DNA from: Paludibacterium sp. B53371
Lineage (GTDB): Bacteria; Pseudomonadota; Gammaproteobacteria; Burkholderiales; Chromobacteriaceae
Direction: 5' to 3'
Assembly (NCBI RefSeq): GCF_018802765.1
Contig: NZ_CP069163.1
Span: forward strand, 186,001-250,000
DNA length: 64,000 bases
Below are positions 44,156-54,921 of the stretch, piece by piece. The first letter of the stretch is position 1, and every line of letters starts with the position of its first letter. The notes below the pieces were generated by a model that did no database searches, was not told the DNA's origin, and saw only the letters and a program-made list of their open reading frames with translations. The position numbers were made by a program, and so were the translations under genes.

Positions 44156-45034
44156 ATGAGCGGCATTAGCACCACCCATCTGAGCAGCCTGCAGAAAATC
44201 TATTCCGGCAAGGTTCGCGATCTCTATGCCATTGACGATCAGCGCATGCTGATGGTGGCCACCGACCGGTTGTCGGCGTTTGACGTGATTCTCGACGAGC
44301 CGATTCCGGCCAAGGGCCAGATCCTGACCGCGATTTCCAATTTCTGGTTCGACAAGCTCAAGGCGGTGATTCCCAACCACCTGACCGGGGATCGTGTCGA
44401 AGACGTGGTCAGCGCGGCAGATCTGCCGCAGGTGGCCGGTCGTGCCGTGGTGGTGAAGCGTCTCAAGCCGGTGCCGATCGAGGCCATCGTGCGGGGCTAT
44501 CTGGCCGGTTCCGGCTGGAAGGACTATCAGGCGACCGGCATGGTCAGCGGCATTCGTCTGCCTGAGGGCATGGTCGAGGCCCAGGTGCTGAGTACACCGA
44601 TCTTCACGCCGTCGACCAAGGCGGCGGTGGGGGACCATGATGAGAGCATCAGTTTCGAGCGTTGCAGCGAGCTGATTGGTGCGGATCTGGCAGCCGCTGT
44701 GCGTGCCAAGGCCATCGAGCTGTATCAGAATGCTAGTCAATATGCATTAAGTCGTGGGATTATTATTTGTGATACCAAATTTGAATTCGGCATCGATCAG
44801 GAGGGCACGCTGACCCTGATGGATGAGGTGCTGACGCCGGACTCGAGTCGTTTCTGGCCGGCCGATCAGTATCAACCCGGAAGCAACCCACCCAGCTTCG
44901 ACAAGCAGTTTGTGCGTGACTGGCTGGAGGCCAGTGGCTGGAACAAGCGTCCGCCCGCACCTTCCGTGCCGCTGGCGGTACGTCAGAAAACTGCCGACAA
45001 GTATCGTGAAGCGCTGATTCGCCTGACGGAGTGA
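44156..45034 (+). CDS. purC: Phosphoribosylaminoimidazole-succinocarboxamide synthase (SAICAR synthase)
   Basis: Joins aspartate to CAIR. The 292-residue protein is of the longer type, with YSGKVRDLYAIDD, DRLSAFDVILDEPIP, the VKRLKPVPIEAIVRGYLAGSGW region and the C-terminal DEVLTPDSSRFWPADQY. AAGGA lies upstream. A 57-base patch (44729-44785) inside the gene uses TTA, ATT and other AT-ending codons unlike its surroundings. It completes the purE-purK-purC set, covering consecutive steps from AIR to SAICAR. Confidence 0.95.
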   Translation: MSGISTTHLSSLQKIYSGKVRDLYAIDDQRMLMVATDRLSAFDVILDEPIPAKGQILTAISNFWFDKLKAVIPNHLTGDRVEDVVSAADLPQVAGRAVVVKRLKPVPIEAIVRGYLAGSGWKDYQATGMVSGIRLPEGMVEAQVLSTPIFTPSTKAAVGDHDESISFERCSELIGADLAAAVRAKAIELYQNASQYALSRGIIICDTKFEFGIDQEGTLTLMDEVLTPDSSRFWPADQYQPGSNPPSFDKQFVRDWLEASGWNKRPPAPSVPLAVRQKTADKYREALIRLTE

Positions 45035-45046
45035 TCCTCAGGTCCG

Positions 45047-45676
45047 ATGGATCCAGAGGCGCGATGCGAGGGCATGGCGCCTTTTTTCATGGATGAAAAC
45101 ATGTTGTTGCAACCCCGACTAGAAACGCCCCGGCTGTGGCTGCAGCCGGCTGATCCGGCGCTGGCCGCCGCCACGCTGGCCTATCAACTGCGCAACCGGT
45201 CCCATCTTGGTCCCTGGGATCCGACCCCGAGCGAGCATTTTTTTACGCTGGGCTTCTGGGAAAGCCGCCTCAAGCAGCGCATGCGCGAGTGGCAAGAAGG
45301 GCTGGGGGCGGCGTTTTTCCTGCAGGACAAGCAGGACCCCGAGCAGATCCTCGGCACGGTGTCGATTTCGCAGATTCATCGCGGCATCGCCCAGTATGCC
45401 ATGCTCGGTTATGGCATCGACCATGCCTGCCAGGGCAAGGGGATGATGTCCGAGGCTTTACAGGCGGTAGTGCGCTTTGCTTTTGACGAGCTCAAGCTGC
45501 ATCGTCTTCAGGCCAGCTACCAGCCCAGCAATCAGCGCAGTGCCGCCGTCCTGGCGCGCCTCGGTTTCCTGATTGAGGGGCACGCCAGCCAATACCTGTT
45601 TCTGAACGGCTCCTGGCGCGATCATGTGGTGACCGCGCTGATCAACCCGCGCTTTGACGCTGACAACATGCTATAG
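45047..45676 (+). CDS. RimJ/RimL-type GNAT acetyltransferase
   Basis: A protein of up to 209 residues of the GNAT family; RimJ/RimL types acetylate ribosomal protein N-termini, and this may do so or act on another protein or small amine. The core LETPRLWLQPA begins the fold, LGYGIDHACQGKGMMSEAL contains the acetyl-CoA pyrophosphate loop, and SAAVLARLGFLIEG completes it. The start is uncertain: ATGs at 45047, 45089 and 45101 are in frame and none has a convincing ribosome site. The family homology begins near 45101. It lies 12 bases after purC. Confidence 0.8.
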   Translation: MDPEARCEGMAPFFMDENMLLQPRLETPRLWLQPADPALAAATLAYQLRNRSHLGPWDPTPSEHFFTLGFWESRLKQRMREWQEGLGAAFFLQDKQDPEQILGTVSISQIHRGIAQYAMLGYGIDHACQGKGMMSEALQAVVRFAFDELKLHRLQASYQPSNQRSAAVLARLGFLIEGHASQYLFLNGSWRDHVVTALINPRFDADNML

Positions 45677-45693
45677 CCCTCGCCTGGAGACGC

Positions 45694-46647
45694 ATGGATA
45701 CCTTGCACCTGCCCTTTTCCCCGGGGCCCGACATTGCGGTCTATCGCTGGTCCCCCGCCTCGGCCCCCCGCGGGGTGCTGCTGATTTCCCATGGTCTTTC
45801 CGAGCATGGCCAGCGCTATGAGCGCATGGCGCGCGCCCTGAATCTGGCCGGTTACGAGGTCTATGCCCTGGATCATCCCGGACATGGTCCGCAGGCCGAA
45901 ATACCGGGCTATTTTGCCGATCAGGACGGCTGGTGGCGTGTGGTCGAGCGGCTCAACGTGGTGCGCCACCATCTGCAGCAACAGCACCCCGGTCTGCCGC
46001 TGGTGCTGTTTGGCCACAGCATGGGCTCCTTCATTGCCCGCAGTTATTTTCTGCAACATGGCGAAGGCCTGGCGGCACTGGTGCTGTCGGCGACCGGTTA
46101 CCGGCAGGGGGGGATGGCCCGGGTCATGCGCGCCATTGCCTCTGGCTGGGGCAAGGTCGTGGGGTACAAGGTGCCCAGTCCTTTTCTGGCCAGACTGGTA
46201 TTTGGCAGCTTCAATCTGACGTTCTGGCCCAAACGCACTCGTGCCGACTGGTTGTCGCGCGATGCTGACGAGGTGGACCGTTATCTGGCGGATCCGTTGT
46301 GTGCCGGCATTCCGACTGCAGGCCTTTGGGTCGATCTGTTCGGTGGCGTACGTCAGATGGAGTCGGCCGAAAAGCATGCCCCGTCTTTGCCCCGGACCTG
46401 CCCGGTCCTGTTGCTGGCCGGCAGCCGGGATCCGGTGAGCCTGGGTTATTTTGGCTTGCGACAACTGGCAGCGCGCTATCGCGCGGCGGGTTTGTCCCGG
46501 GTCGAACTGCTGGTGTATCGCGGCGGCCGTCATGAAATGCATAACGAGATCAACCGCGAAGCGGTCATGCACGATCTGGTGGTGTGGCTGGAACAGCAGG
46601 GCGCCTTGCTGCCGGAGCCAGCCCCTGTGGTGAACCTGCCCGATTAA
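45694..46647 (+). CDS. Alpha/beta-fold hydrolase, lysophospholipase/monoacylglycerol lipase-like
   Basis: A 317-residue cytoplasmic hydrolase of the PldB/monoglyceride-lipase type. The oxyanion motif is ISHGLSEHGQRYERMA, followed by YALDHPGHG, the nucleophile Ser in FGHSMGSF near residue 110, a cap domain, the acid residue in LAGSRDPVS, and the His in YRGGRHEMHNE. Substrate is predicted to be a lysophospholipid or monoacylglycerol. CTGGAG lies upstream of ATG. It is 17 bases after the GNAT gene. Confidence 0.88.
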   Translation: MDTLHLPFSPGPDIAVYRWSPASAPRGVLLISHGLSEHGQRYERMARALNLAGYEVYALDHPGHGPQAEIPGYFADQDGWWRVVERLNVVRHHLQQQHPGLPLVLFGHSMGSFIARSYFLQHGEGLAALVLSATGYRQGGMARVMRAIASGWGKVVGYKVPSPFLARLVFGSFNLTFWPKRTRADWLSRDADEVDRYLADPLCAGIPTAGLWVDLFGGVRQMESAEKHAPSLPRTCPVLLLAGSRDPVSLGYFGLRQLAARYRAAGLSRVELLVYRGGRHEMHNEINREAVMHDLVVWLEQQGALLPEPAPVVNLPD

Positions 46648-46691
46648 TGTCTGCGCAGGGCGCTGAGGGGGTGACGTCTCTCGCTATGCCA

Positions 46692-46720
46692 TTGACAACT
46701 TACTTACTAGTCAGTATGTT
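46692..46720 (+). promoter_or_regulatory. Sigma70-type promoter with palindromic operator upstream of fadH
   Basis: TTGACA (46692-46697), a 17-base spacer and TATGTT (46715-46720) form a near-consensus promoter. Between and overlapping the elements lies TACTTACTAGTCAGTA (46701-46716), palindromic except at two positions. A TetR-family repressor binding here would block the promoter; the regulator is not in the window. Confidence 0.6.
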
Positions 46721-46762
46721 GATCCGCAACGAGATTCGGGTGTGCTGCACCCTCCCCACTGA

Positions 46763-48802
<2,040 letters not shown>

Positions 48803-48819
48803 TCTTCTCCGCGATCTGC

Positions 48820-48853
48820 AAAAAGAAACGGCGACCAGGTGGTCGCCGTTTTT
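48820..48853. terminator. Bidirectional terminator between fadH and xfp
   Basis: A perfect 10-bp stem AACGGCGACC (48827-48836) / GGTCGCCGTT (48841-48850) has A-rich sequence on the left and Ts on the right, so it serves both convergent genes. The arm is identical to that of the hairpin at 11340. Confidence 0.85.
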
Positions 48854-48869
48854 CATGCACAGACTGCGA

Positions 48870-51251
48870 TTAGTACGGCCAGGTCCAGTTCTTGATCTCC
48901 GGCATGTCGTCACCATGGGTATGGATGTACGACTTGTGTTCGATCAATTTGTCGGCAAAGGCCTGGCGGACATGGGCACCGGTGTGGCTGAGCTTGGTCA
49001 CGCGGTCGATGACATCGATGGCCAGGGTGAAGCGGTCTACCTGGTTCATCACCACCATGTCGAACGGGGTGGTGGTGGTGCCTTCTTCGATGTAACCACG
49101 GACATGCATGTTTTCCTGGCCGCGACGACGGTAGGTCAGGCGGTGGATCAGCCACGGGTAGCCGTGGAAGGCAAACACCACCGGCTTGTCGCTGGTGAAG
49201 ATCGACTCGTACTCATGATCGTCCAGGCCATGCGGGTGCTCGCTCTTCGGCTGCAGTGTCATCAGGTCGACCACGTTGACGAAGCGTACCTTGAGATCCG
49301 GGAAGTGCTGGCGCAGCAGATCGGTGGCGGCCAGGGCTTCCATGGTCGGCACGTCGCCGGCGCAGGCAATCACCACATCCGGTTCGGCACCGGCATCGGT
49401 CGAGGCCCAGTCCCAGATCCCCACCCCCTTGGTGCAGTGCTTGATGGCCTGGTCGATGGTCAGGTACTGCAGTGCAGGCTGTTTACCGGCAACCACCACG
49501 TTGACGTAGTGACGCGAGCGCAGGCAGTGGTCAGTCGTCACCAGCAGCATATTGGCATCGGCCGGCAGATAGACGCGGATGACTTCGGCGCGCTTGTTGA
49601 CCACATGGTCGAGGAAACCCGGGTCCTGATGACTGAAGCCGTTATGGTCCTGGCGCCAGACGTGGCTGGTCAGCAGGTAGTTCAGCGAAGGCAGCGGACG
49701 GCGCCATGGAATGTCCAGGGTGGTCTTCAGCCACTTGGCGTGCTGGTTGAACATCGAGTCGATGACGTGGATGAAGGCTTCGTAGCAGCTGAAGAAGCCG
49801 TGGCGGCCGGTCAGCAGGTAGCCTTCGAGCCAGCCCTGGCAGGTGTGCTCGGACAGGATTTCCATCACGCGGCCATCGGTGGCCAGATGATCGTTGGTTT
49901 CGTCTTCCGGCTTGTAGTCGGCCAGCCAGACCTTGGCGCTGGCATCCAGTACATCGCCCCAGCGGTTGGAGGCGGTTTCATCCGGGCCGAAGATGCGGAA
50001 GTTCTTCGAGTCCATATTGCCGCGCATCACATCGCGCAGGAACTTGCCCATCACGCGGGTGGCTTCGGCCACCTTGTTGCCCGGCTTGTCGAACTGGACG
50101 GCGTAATCGCGGAAGTCCGGCATTTTCAGATCGCGCGAAACCAGACCATGTACGTGCGGGTTGGCACTCATGCGCAGTTCGCCATGCGGCGCCAGGGCCG
50201 CCAGGTCCGGACGCAGGGCGCCGGATTCGGTGAACAGCTCATCCGGACCATAGCTCTTGAGCCAGGTTTCCAGTGCGTTGATGTGCTCCGGGGTCATGTC
50301 GGAGAACGGCACCTGGTGACTGCGCCAGTAGCCTTCCACCTTCTTGCCGTCGATTTCCTTCGGTCCCGTCCAGCCCTTGGGGGTCTTGAGGATGATCATC
50401 GGCCATTTCGGACGCGACAGCGGTTTGCCGGCCTTGTCTTCACGGGCGGCGCGCGCCTTGATATCGGCGATTTCGTCCATGATGGTGTCGAGTGTCGCGG
50501 CCATCTTGCGGTGGATGGCGGCGAAATCGTCCGGATCCTTGCCGATATCGACGAAGTAAGGCTTGTGACCATAGCCTTCGAACAGCTTGGTCAGTTCATC
50601 GGTCGACAGACGGGCCAAGACGGTCGGGTTGGCAATCTTGTAGCCGTTCAGATGCAGAATCGGCAGCACCACGCCATCACGCAGCGGGTTGAGGAATTTG
50701 TTGGAGTGCCAGCTGGTGGCCAGCGGACCGGTTTCGGCTTCGCCATCCCCCACGACGCAGGCGGCGATCAGCTCCGGATTGTCGAAGACCGCGCCATAGG
50801 CGTGCGAGACCGAGTAGCCCAGCTCACCGCCTTCGTGCATCGAGCCCGGGGTTTCCGGTGCCACATGCGAGGGAATGCCGCCCGGGAAGGAGAACTGCTT
50901 GCACAGTTTGCGCAGGCCTTCATGATCTTGCGAGACGTTCGGGTAAACCTCGGAGTAGGAGCCTTCCAGCCAGCTGTTGGCCACCAGACCCGGACCACCA
51001 TGGCCAGGACCGGTGATATAGATCATCGGTTGCTTGCGGGCGTTGATGACACGGTTGAGGTGAACGTAGATGAAGTTCAGGCCGGGTGTCGTCCCCCAGT
51101 GGCCCATCAGGCGTGGCTTGATATGCTCGCGCTGCAGCGGTTGGCGCAGCAGCGGGTTGTCCATAAGGTAGATCTGGCCGACGGAGAGATAGTTGGCGGC
51201 GCGCCAGTAGGCGTGCATTTTATCCATCAGCGATTTGCCGAGTTGTGCCAT
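48870..51251 (-). CDS. xfp: Phosphoketolase (xylulose-5-phosphate/fructose-6-phosphate type)
   Basis: TPP enzyme splitting xylulose 5-phosphate or fructose 6-phosphate with phosphate to acetyl phosphate and an aldose phosphate. The 793-residue protein shows the family signature [15 protein letters not shown], the TPP motif [37 protein letters not shown], and the C-terminal [14 protein letters not shown]. Length is normal. Single-gene transcription toward the shared terminator; only a weak GGGA lies before the ATG. Its presence alongside a full glycolysis gene (pyk) suggests a bypass that yields acetyl phosphate for ATP. Substrate preference cannot be set by eye. Confidence 0.95.
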   Translation of the reverse strand: MAQLGKSLMDKMHAYWRAANYLSVGQIYLMDNPLLRQPLQREHIKPRLMGHWGTTPGLNFIYVHLNRVINARKQPMIYITGPGHGGPGLVANSWLEGSYSEVYPNVSQDHEGLRKLCKQFSFPGGIPSHVAPETPGSMHEGGELGYSVSHAYGAVFDNPELIAACVVGDGEAETGPLATSWHSNKFLNPLRDGVVLPILHLNGYKIANPTVLARLSTDELTKLFEGYGHKPYFVDIGKDPDDFAAIHRKMAATLDTIMDEIADIKARAAREDKAGKPLSRPKWPMIILKTPKGWTGPKEIDGKKVEGYWRSHQVPFSDMTPEHINALETWLKSYGPDELFTESGALRPDLAALAPHGELRMSANPHVHGLVSRDLKMPDFRDYAVQFDKPGNKVAEATRVMGKFLRDVMRGNMDSKNFRIFGPDETASNRWGDVLDASAKVWLADYKPEDETNDHLATDGRVMEILSEHTCQGWLEGYLLTGRHGFFSCYEAFIHVIDSMFNQHAKWLKTTLDIPWRRPLPSLNYLLTSHVWRQDHNGFSHQDPGFLDHVVNKRAEVIRVYLPADANMLLVTTDHCLRSRHYVNVVVAGKQPALQYLTIDQAIKHCTKGVGIWDWASTDAGAEPDVVIACAGDVPTMEALAATDLLRQHFPDLKVRFVNVVDLMTLQPKSEHPHGLDDHEYESIFTSDKPVVFAFHGYPWLIHRLTYRRRGQENMHVRGYIEEGTTTTPFDMVVMNQVDRFTLAIDVIDRVTKLSHTGAHVRQAFADKLIEHKSYIHTHGDDMPEIKNWTWPY

Positions 51252-51395
51252 GGGGAGTCCCGTATGAGTGCTGGAAAAAGGCCTACGCGAGGAGTCCGTA
51301 GAGTGAAATCGCAGTATAGGATGGCACCTGTATCTTTATATGATGCAAATCAAATAATTCGAAATATCTTTATGTAGAACTAAGCATTGGGGGCG

Positions 51396-51435
51396 AAAAA
51401 AAGCCCGCAAATGGCAAAAAATTTGCCGGCGGGCC
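51396..51435 (-). terminator. Terminator on the minus strand after the TlpA-like gene
   Basis: Outer stem GCCCGC (51403-51408) / GCGGGC (51429-51434) and inner stem GGCAAA (51413-51418) / TTTGCC (51422-51427). Read on the minus strand it is followed by seven Ts. It stands about 90 bases past the TlpA-like stop. Confidence 0.8.
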
Positions 51436-51521
51436 GACTTTTCTGAGCGGAAAATGATGTGTGTGGTCAGTTTTTTTGATCGAAATGCGCTTTTTTTGCT
51501 TCTTGTTGTGTGTTTGCCTGG

Positions 51522-51992
51522 TTACTTTAATGCTTTTTGCAGGGTGGCTTCGTTGATCTCACCAATCCAGCGTTGCAAAATTTGGCCGTTTTTGTCGATC
51601 AGCAGGGTAAAGGGGATATTTATCGTCGGGTTGCCCAGTGCGGGGAGCAAATCCGTGCTGTTTTCGTCGCCAATCCAGATGGGGTAGCGAATTTTTTGCT
51701 GCTGAACGAACTGCTGGACTGGTTTTTTTTCGTCCAGGGCAATGCCAACCACCACGACGTTGCGTGGTTGCCATTTCTGGCTGAAGGCATTGAGCATGGG
51801 CATTTCCTTGCGGCACGGGCTGCACCAGGTGCCCCAGAAATTGACGATGACCCGCTTGCCGCGCAAGTCGGCCAATTTGACCTGGCGGCCATTCAGGTCG
51901 GTGAAGATCGTCTGGTCGAGTGCCGTGGCGTGGCTCAGGCCGGGCAGGAGGAGCAGGAGGCAAAGGAGCGGTCGGAGCAGGCGGATCATCAT
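51522..51992 (-). CDS. TlpA/ResA-like thioredoxin-fold secreted protein
   Basis: A 156-residue protein with a signal peptide or signal anchor (LLRPLLCLLLLLPGLSHA) and a redoxin domain: DLNGRQVKLADLRGKRVIV, the active-site FWGTWCSPCRKEMP with CxxC, and the cis-Pro region INIPFTLLIDKNGQI. It would reduce disulfides or act in cytochrome c maturation outside the inner membrane. Two adjacent ATGs (51992, 51989) start the signal peptide; a longer frame adds unrelated residues. It is divergent from gshA, with 208 bases between. Confidence 0.85.
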   Translation of the reverse strand: MMIRLLRPLLCLLLLLPGLSHATALDQTIFTDLNGRQVKLADLRGKRVIVNFWGTWCSPCRKEMPMLNAFSQKWQPRNVVVVGIALDEKKPVQQFVQQQKIRYPIWIGDENSTDLLPALGNPTINIPFTLLIDKNGQILQRWIGEINEATLQKALK

Positions 51993-52200
51993 GGTGTTCT
52001 CTGGCGAAAGGTTCTGACAGTGCACGGGGCGAACGGGCTTGGTGCTAAAATGACACGGAATCCGGACAAGCGTTCAATCATAACGTGGCTGATGGTGTCA
52101 TGCGAGCCGGTTTTGTGATTGTTTGTCATGTCCACAGGGTTGAATATCCTCGTGTCAACCCCCACCACTGAGCCATCTTCATTCTTCCTAGGAGGGCGTG

Positions 52201-53484
52201 ATGCCCATACCGCACCTTTCCAATGTGCAGACCGGTCCCTTGCTGGAGCTGGAACGCCGCATCCTCGAGGCGCAGCCACAGATCGAGCACTGGTTCCGCA
52301 GTCAGTGGCATAACCATGCCACCCCGTTTTACGGCTCGGTCGATCTGCGCAATAGCGGTTTCAAGCTGGCACCGGTAGACATGAACATGTTCCCGGGCGG
52401 GTTCAATAATCTGAACACCGACATGACGCCGCTGGCGGTTCAGGCGGCCATGAGTGCCGTGGACAAGGTCTGTCCCGAGGCCAAGAGCGTACTGCTGATT
52501 CCGGAGAATCACACGCGCAATACCTATTATCTGCAGAATGTGGCCGCTCTGGTGCGCATCTTCGAACTGGCCGGCCTCAAGGTACGGCTGGGCACCCTGA
52601 ACCCGGAAATCACCGAGCCGACCGAACTGATCGCTGCCAATGGCGTGCCGGTGCGCCTGGAACCGGTGCAGCGCCGTGGCAATCGTCTGGTGCTGGCGGA
52701 TGGCTTCAATCCTTGCATGGTGCTGCTGAACAATGACCTGTCCGGCGGCATCCCCGAACTGCTGCAGAATATTGAACAGAATCTGATGCCTCCCCTGCAT
52801 GCCGGCTGGGCCGTGCGGCGCAAGAGTCAGCACTTCCGCGCCTATGACGAGGTGGCGGCCGAGTTTGCCGAATTAATTTCGATTGATCCGTGGCTGATCA
52901 ATCCGATGTTTGCCAGTGCCAGCGGGCTGGACTTTCAGTCGCGCCAGGGTGAGCAGCAACTGGCCGACAGTGTGTCCGATCTGTTGGCACGCATCCGCAG
53001 CAAGTATCAGGAAAACGGCATCGAGCACGAGCCTTTTGTGATCGTCAAGGCGGATGCCGGTACGTACGGCATGGGCGTGATGAGCGTCAAGTCGCCGGAC
53101 GAGGTGATCGGTCTCAATCGCAAGGCACGCAACAAGATGGCGGTGGTCAAGGAGGGGCTGGAGGTCTCCGAGGTGATCGTGCAGGAGGGTGTCTATACTT
53201 TCGAGACGGTGGAGGATGCCGTGGCTGAGCCGGTGGTCTACATGATGGATCGCTTTGTGATCGGCGGTTTCTACCGGGTGCATACCGGCCGGGGCATCGA
53301 TGAAAACCTCAATGCGCCGGGGATGCACTTCGTCCCGCTGTCGTTCGAGACTGCCTGCCTGCCGGACCGCCAGGGCAGCCCGGATTGTGCGCCGAACCGT
53401 TTCTATTCATACGGGGTGATCGCCCGGCTGGCCTTGCTGGCCGGTTCGCGCGAACTGGAAGCGACCGACCCGGACAACGATTGA
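52201..53484 (+). CDS. gshA: Glutamate-cysteine ligase, proteobacterial ATP-grasp type
   Basis: First step of glutathione synthesis: ATP-dependent joining of glutamate and cysteine. This 427-residue protein is not the E. coli GshA family but the ATP-grasp type common in betaproteobacteria, with the ATP-binding [17 protein letters not shown] near residue 280 and the central [20 protein letters not shown] and [10 protein letters not shown] segments. AGGAGG lies upstream of ATG 52201. gshB follows after eight bases, so both steps are coexpressed. Confidence 0.9.
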   Translation: MPIPHLSNVQTGPLLELERRILEAQPQIEHWFRSQWHNHATPFYGSVDLRNSGFKLAPVDMNMFPGGFNNLNTDMTPLAVQAAMSAVDKVCPEAKSVLLIPENHTRNTYYLQNVAALVRIFELAGLKVRLGTLNPEITEPTELIAANGVPVRLEPVQRRGNRLVLADGFNPCMVLLNNDLSGGIPELLQNIEQNLMPPLHAGWAVRRKSQHFRAYDEVAAEFAELISIDPWLINPMFASASGLDFQSRQGEQQLADSVSDLLARIRSKYQENGIEHEPFVIVKADAGTYGMGVMSVKSPDEVIGLNRKARNKMAVVKEGLEVSEVIVQEGVYTFETVEDAVAEPVVYMMDRFVIGGFYRVHTGRGIDENLNAPGMHFVPLSFETACLPDRQGSPDCAPNRFYSYGVIARLALLAGSRELEATDPDND

Positions 53485-53492
53485 GGAAAACC

Positions 53493-54440
53493 ATGAGAGT
53501 CCTGTTTATTGCCGATCCGCTGGAGTCGTTCAAGATCTACAAGGACACCACTTTTGCCATGATGCAGGAGTCGGCCCGCCGCGGCCATGCCCTGGCCTTC
53601 GCCCGCGTGCAGGACATGGCGCTCGAGGGGGGGCGCATCATGGTGGACGCTACCAGCCTGACGCTGACTGGCGAACAGGATCCCTGGTATCGTGCCGGCG
53701 ACTGTTACCGTCAGCCGCTGGCCGGGTTCAATGCCGTGGTGATGCGCAAGGATCCGCCGTTCGATCTGGAGTATCTCTACGCCTCGCAGCTGTTTACCCT
53801 GGCCGAGCAGCAGGGCTGCAAGGTGTTTACCAGCGGTCAGGCGCTGCGTGACTTCAACGAAAAGCTGGCGATCCTGCAGTTCCCCGATCTGATTGCCCCG
53901 ACCATGGTGACCAGCAGCATCGGCCGGCTGCATGCCTTCGTCAATCAGCACTTCGATGCCATTGTCAAACCGCTGGATGGCATGGGCGGAGACAGCATTT
54001 TCCGCATTCGTCCCGATGACCCCAATCTGAACGTGATTCTGGAGACCATCACCCAGCGTGGCGCCCGCACAGTGATGATCCAGCGTTATATTCCGGAGAT
54101 CCGCAACGGCGACAAGCGGGTGCTGGTGATTGACGGCAAGCCGGTGGATTACTGCCTGGCGCGGATTCCCAAGGCGGGAGAAACGCGCGGCAACCTGGCC
54201 GCGGGGGGGCGTGGTGAAGCCCGCGAGCTGTCCGCCCGTGACCGCGAGATCGCCGAAACCGTTGGTCCCATGTTGAAAAAGCGCGGGATTCTGCTGGCCG
54301 GGCTGGATGTCATCGGTGACTATCTGACCGAGATTAATGTCACCAGTCCGACATGCTTCCGCGAGATCATGGACCAGACCGGTTTGAATGTGGCCGGTCT
54401 GTATATCGATGCCCTCGAACGCGCCCTGGTCGCGCCGTGA
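53493..54440 (+). CDS. gshB: Glutathione synthetase
   Basis: Adds glycine to gamma-glutamylcysteine. The 315-residue protein has the GshB start [34 protein letters not shown], the ATP-grasp loop [14 protein letters not shown] near residue 155, and [12 protein letters not shown] near the end, all typical. GAGGAAAAC lies before ATG 53493; a longer in-frame start inside gshA is rejected. dgkA follows after 11 bases. Confidence 0.96.
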   Translation: MRVLFIADPLESFKIYKDTTFAMMQESARRGHALAFARVQDMALEGGRIMVDATSLTLTGEQDPWYRAGDCYRQPLAGFNAVVMRKDPPFDLEYLYASQLFTLAEQQGCKVFTSGQALRDFNEKLAILQFPDLIAPTMVTSSIGRLHAFVNQHFDAIVKPLDGMGGDSIFRIRPDDPNLNVILETITQRGARTVMIQRYIPEIRNGDKRVLVIDGKPVDYCLARIPKAGETRGNLAAGGRGEARELSARDREIAETVGPMLKKRGILLAGLDVIGDYLTEINVTSPTCFREIMDQTGLNVAGLYIDALERALVAP

Positions 54441-54451
54441 ACGGAGACAGT

Positions 54452-54847
54452 ATGGAGAGGAAGGACAGCGTGCCGTCAGGAGAAAGTCCTTTCAAGGGCA
54501 AGACGGGGGTAGTACGGCTGGTGAATGCCCTTGGCTACTCGATTGACGGCATGCGTGCCGCCTTCCGGCATGAAGATGCCTTTCGCCAGCTAGTGTTGCT
54601 GGCGCTGGTGCTGGTGCCGCTGGCCTTTATCGTTCATGCCACACCGTTGGCCCGTGCCTTGCTGATTGCCAGCTCGCTGGCCACCCTGATCATCGAGTTG
54701 CTGAATTCGGCGATTGAGGCGGCGGTGGATCACACCTCGCTGGAGCGCCACCCTTTGGCCAAGCGCGCCAAGGATATGGGCAGTGCGGCCCAGTTGCTGG
54801 GTCTGATCAATCTGGCGCTGGTCTGGGGCGTCGTGCTGTTCGGCTGA
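54452..54847 (+). CDS. dgkA: Diacylglycerol kinase
   Basis: Phosphorylates diacylglycerol to recycle it into phospholipid. The 131-residue trimeric-type membrane kinase has the N-terminal amphipathic FKGKTGVVRLVNALGYSIDG, three membrane helices, and the conserved ELLNSAIEAAVD and LAKRAKDMGSAAQLLGLIN active-site segments. GGAG precedes the ATG. It ends the gshAB transcript before a terminator; the link to glutathione genes is positional only. Confidence 0.93.
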   Translation: MERKDSVPSGESPFKGKTGVVRLVNALGYSIDGMRAAFRHEDAFRQLVLLALVLVPLAFIVHATPLARALLIASSLATLIIELLNSAIEAAVDHTSLERHPLAKRAKDMGSAAQLLGLINLALVWGVVLFG

Positions 54848-54868
54848 GAGACCCGCTTGCACAAAACG

Positions 54869-54904
54869 AAAGGCGCTGCCGGTTGTCCGGCAGCGCCTTT
54901 TTTT
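54869..54904. terminator. Terminator between dgkA and the chitinase gene
   Basis: AAGGCGCTGCCGG (54870-54882) / CCGGCAGCGCCTT (54887-54899) is a perfect 13-bp stem with a 4-base loop, followed by Ts to 54904; the left flank is A-rich, so it can serve both convergent genes. It shares the GGCGCTGCC core with 8915 and 56832. Confidence 0.9.
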
Positions 54905-54921
54905 ACAGCAGATTCAGGGGA

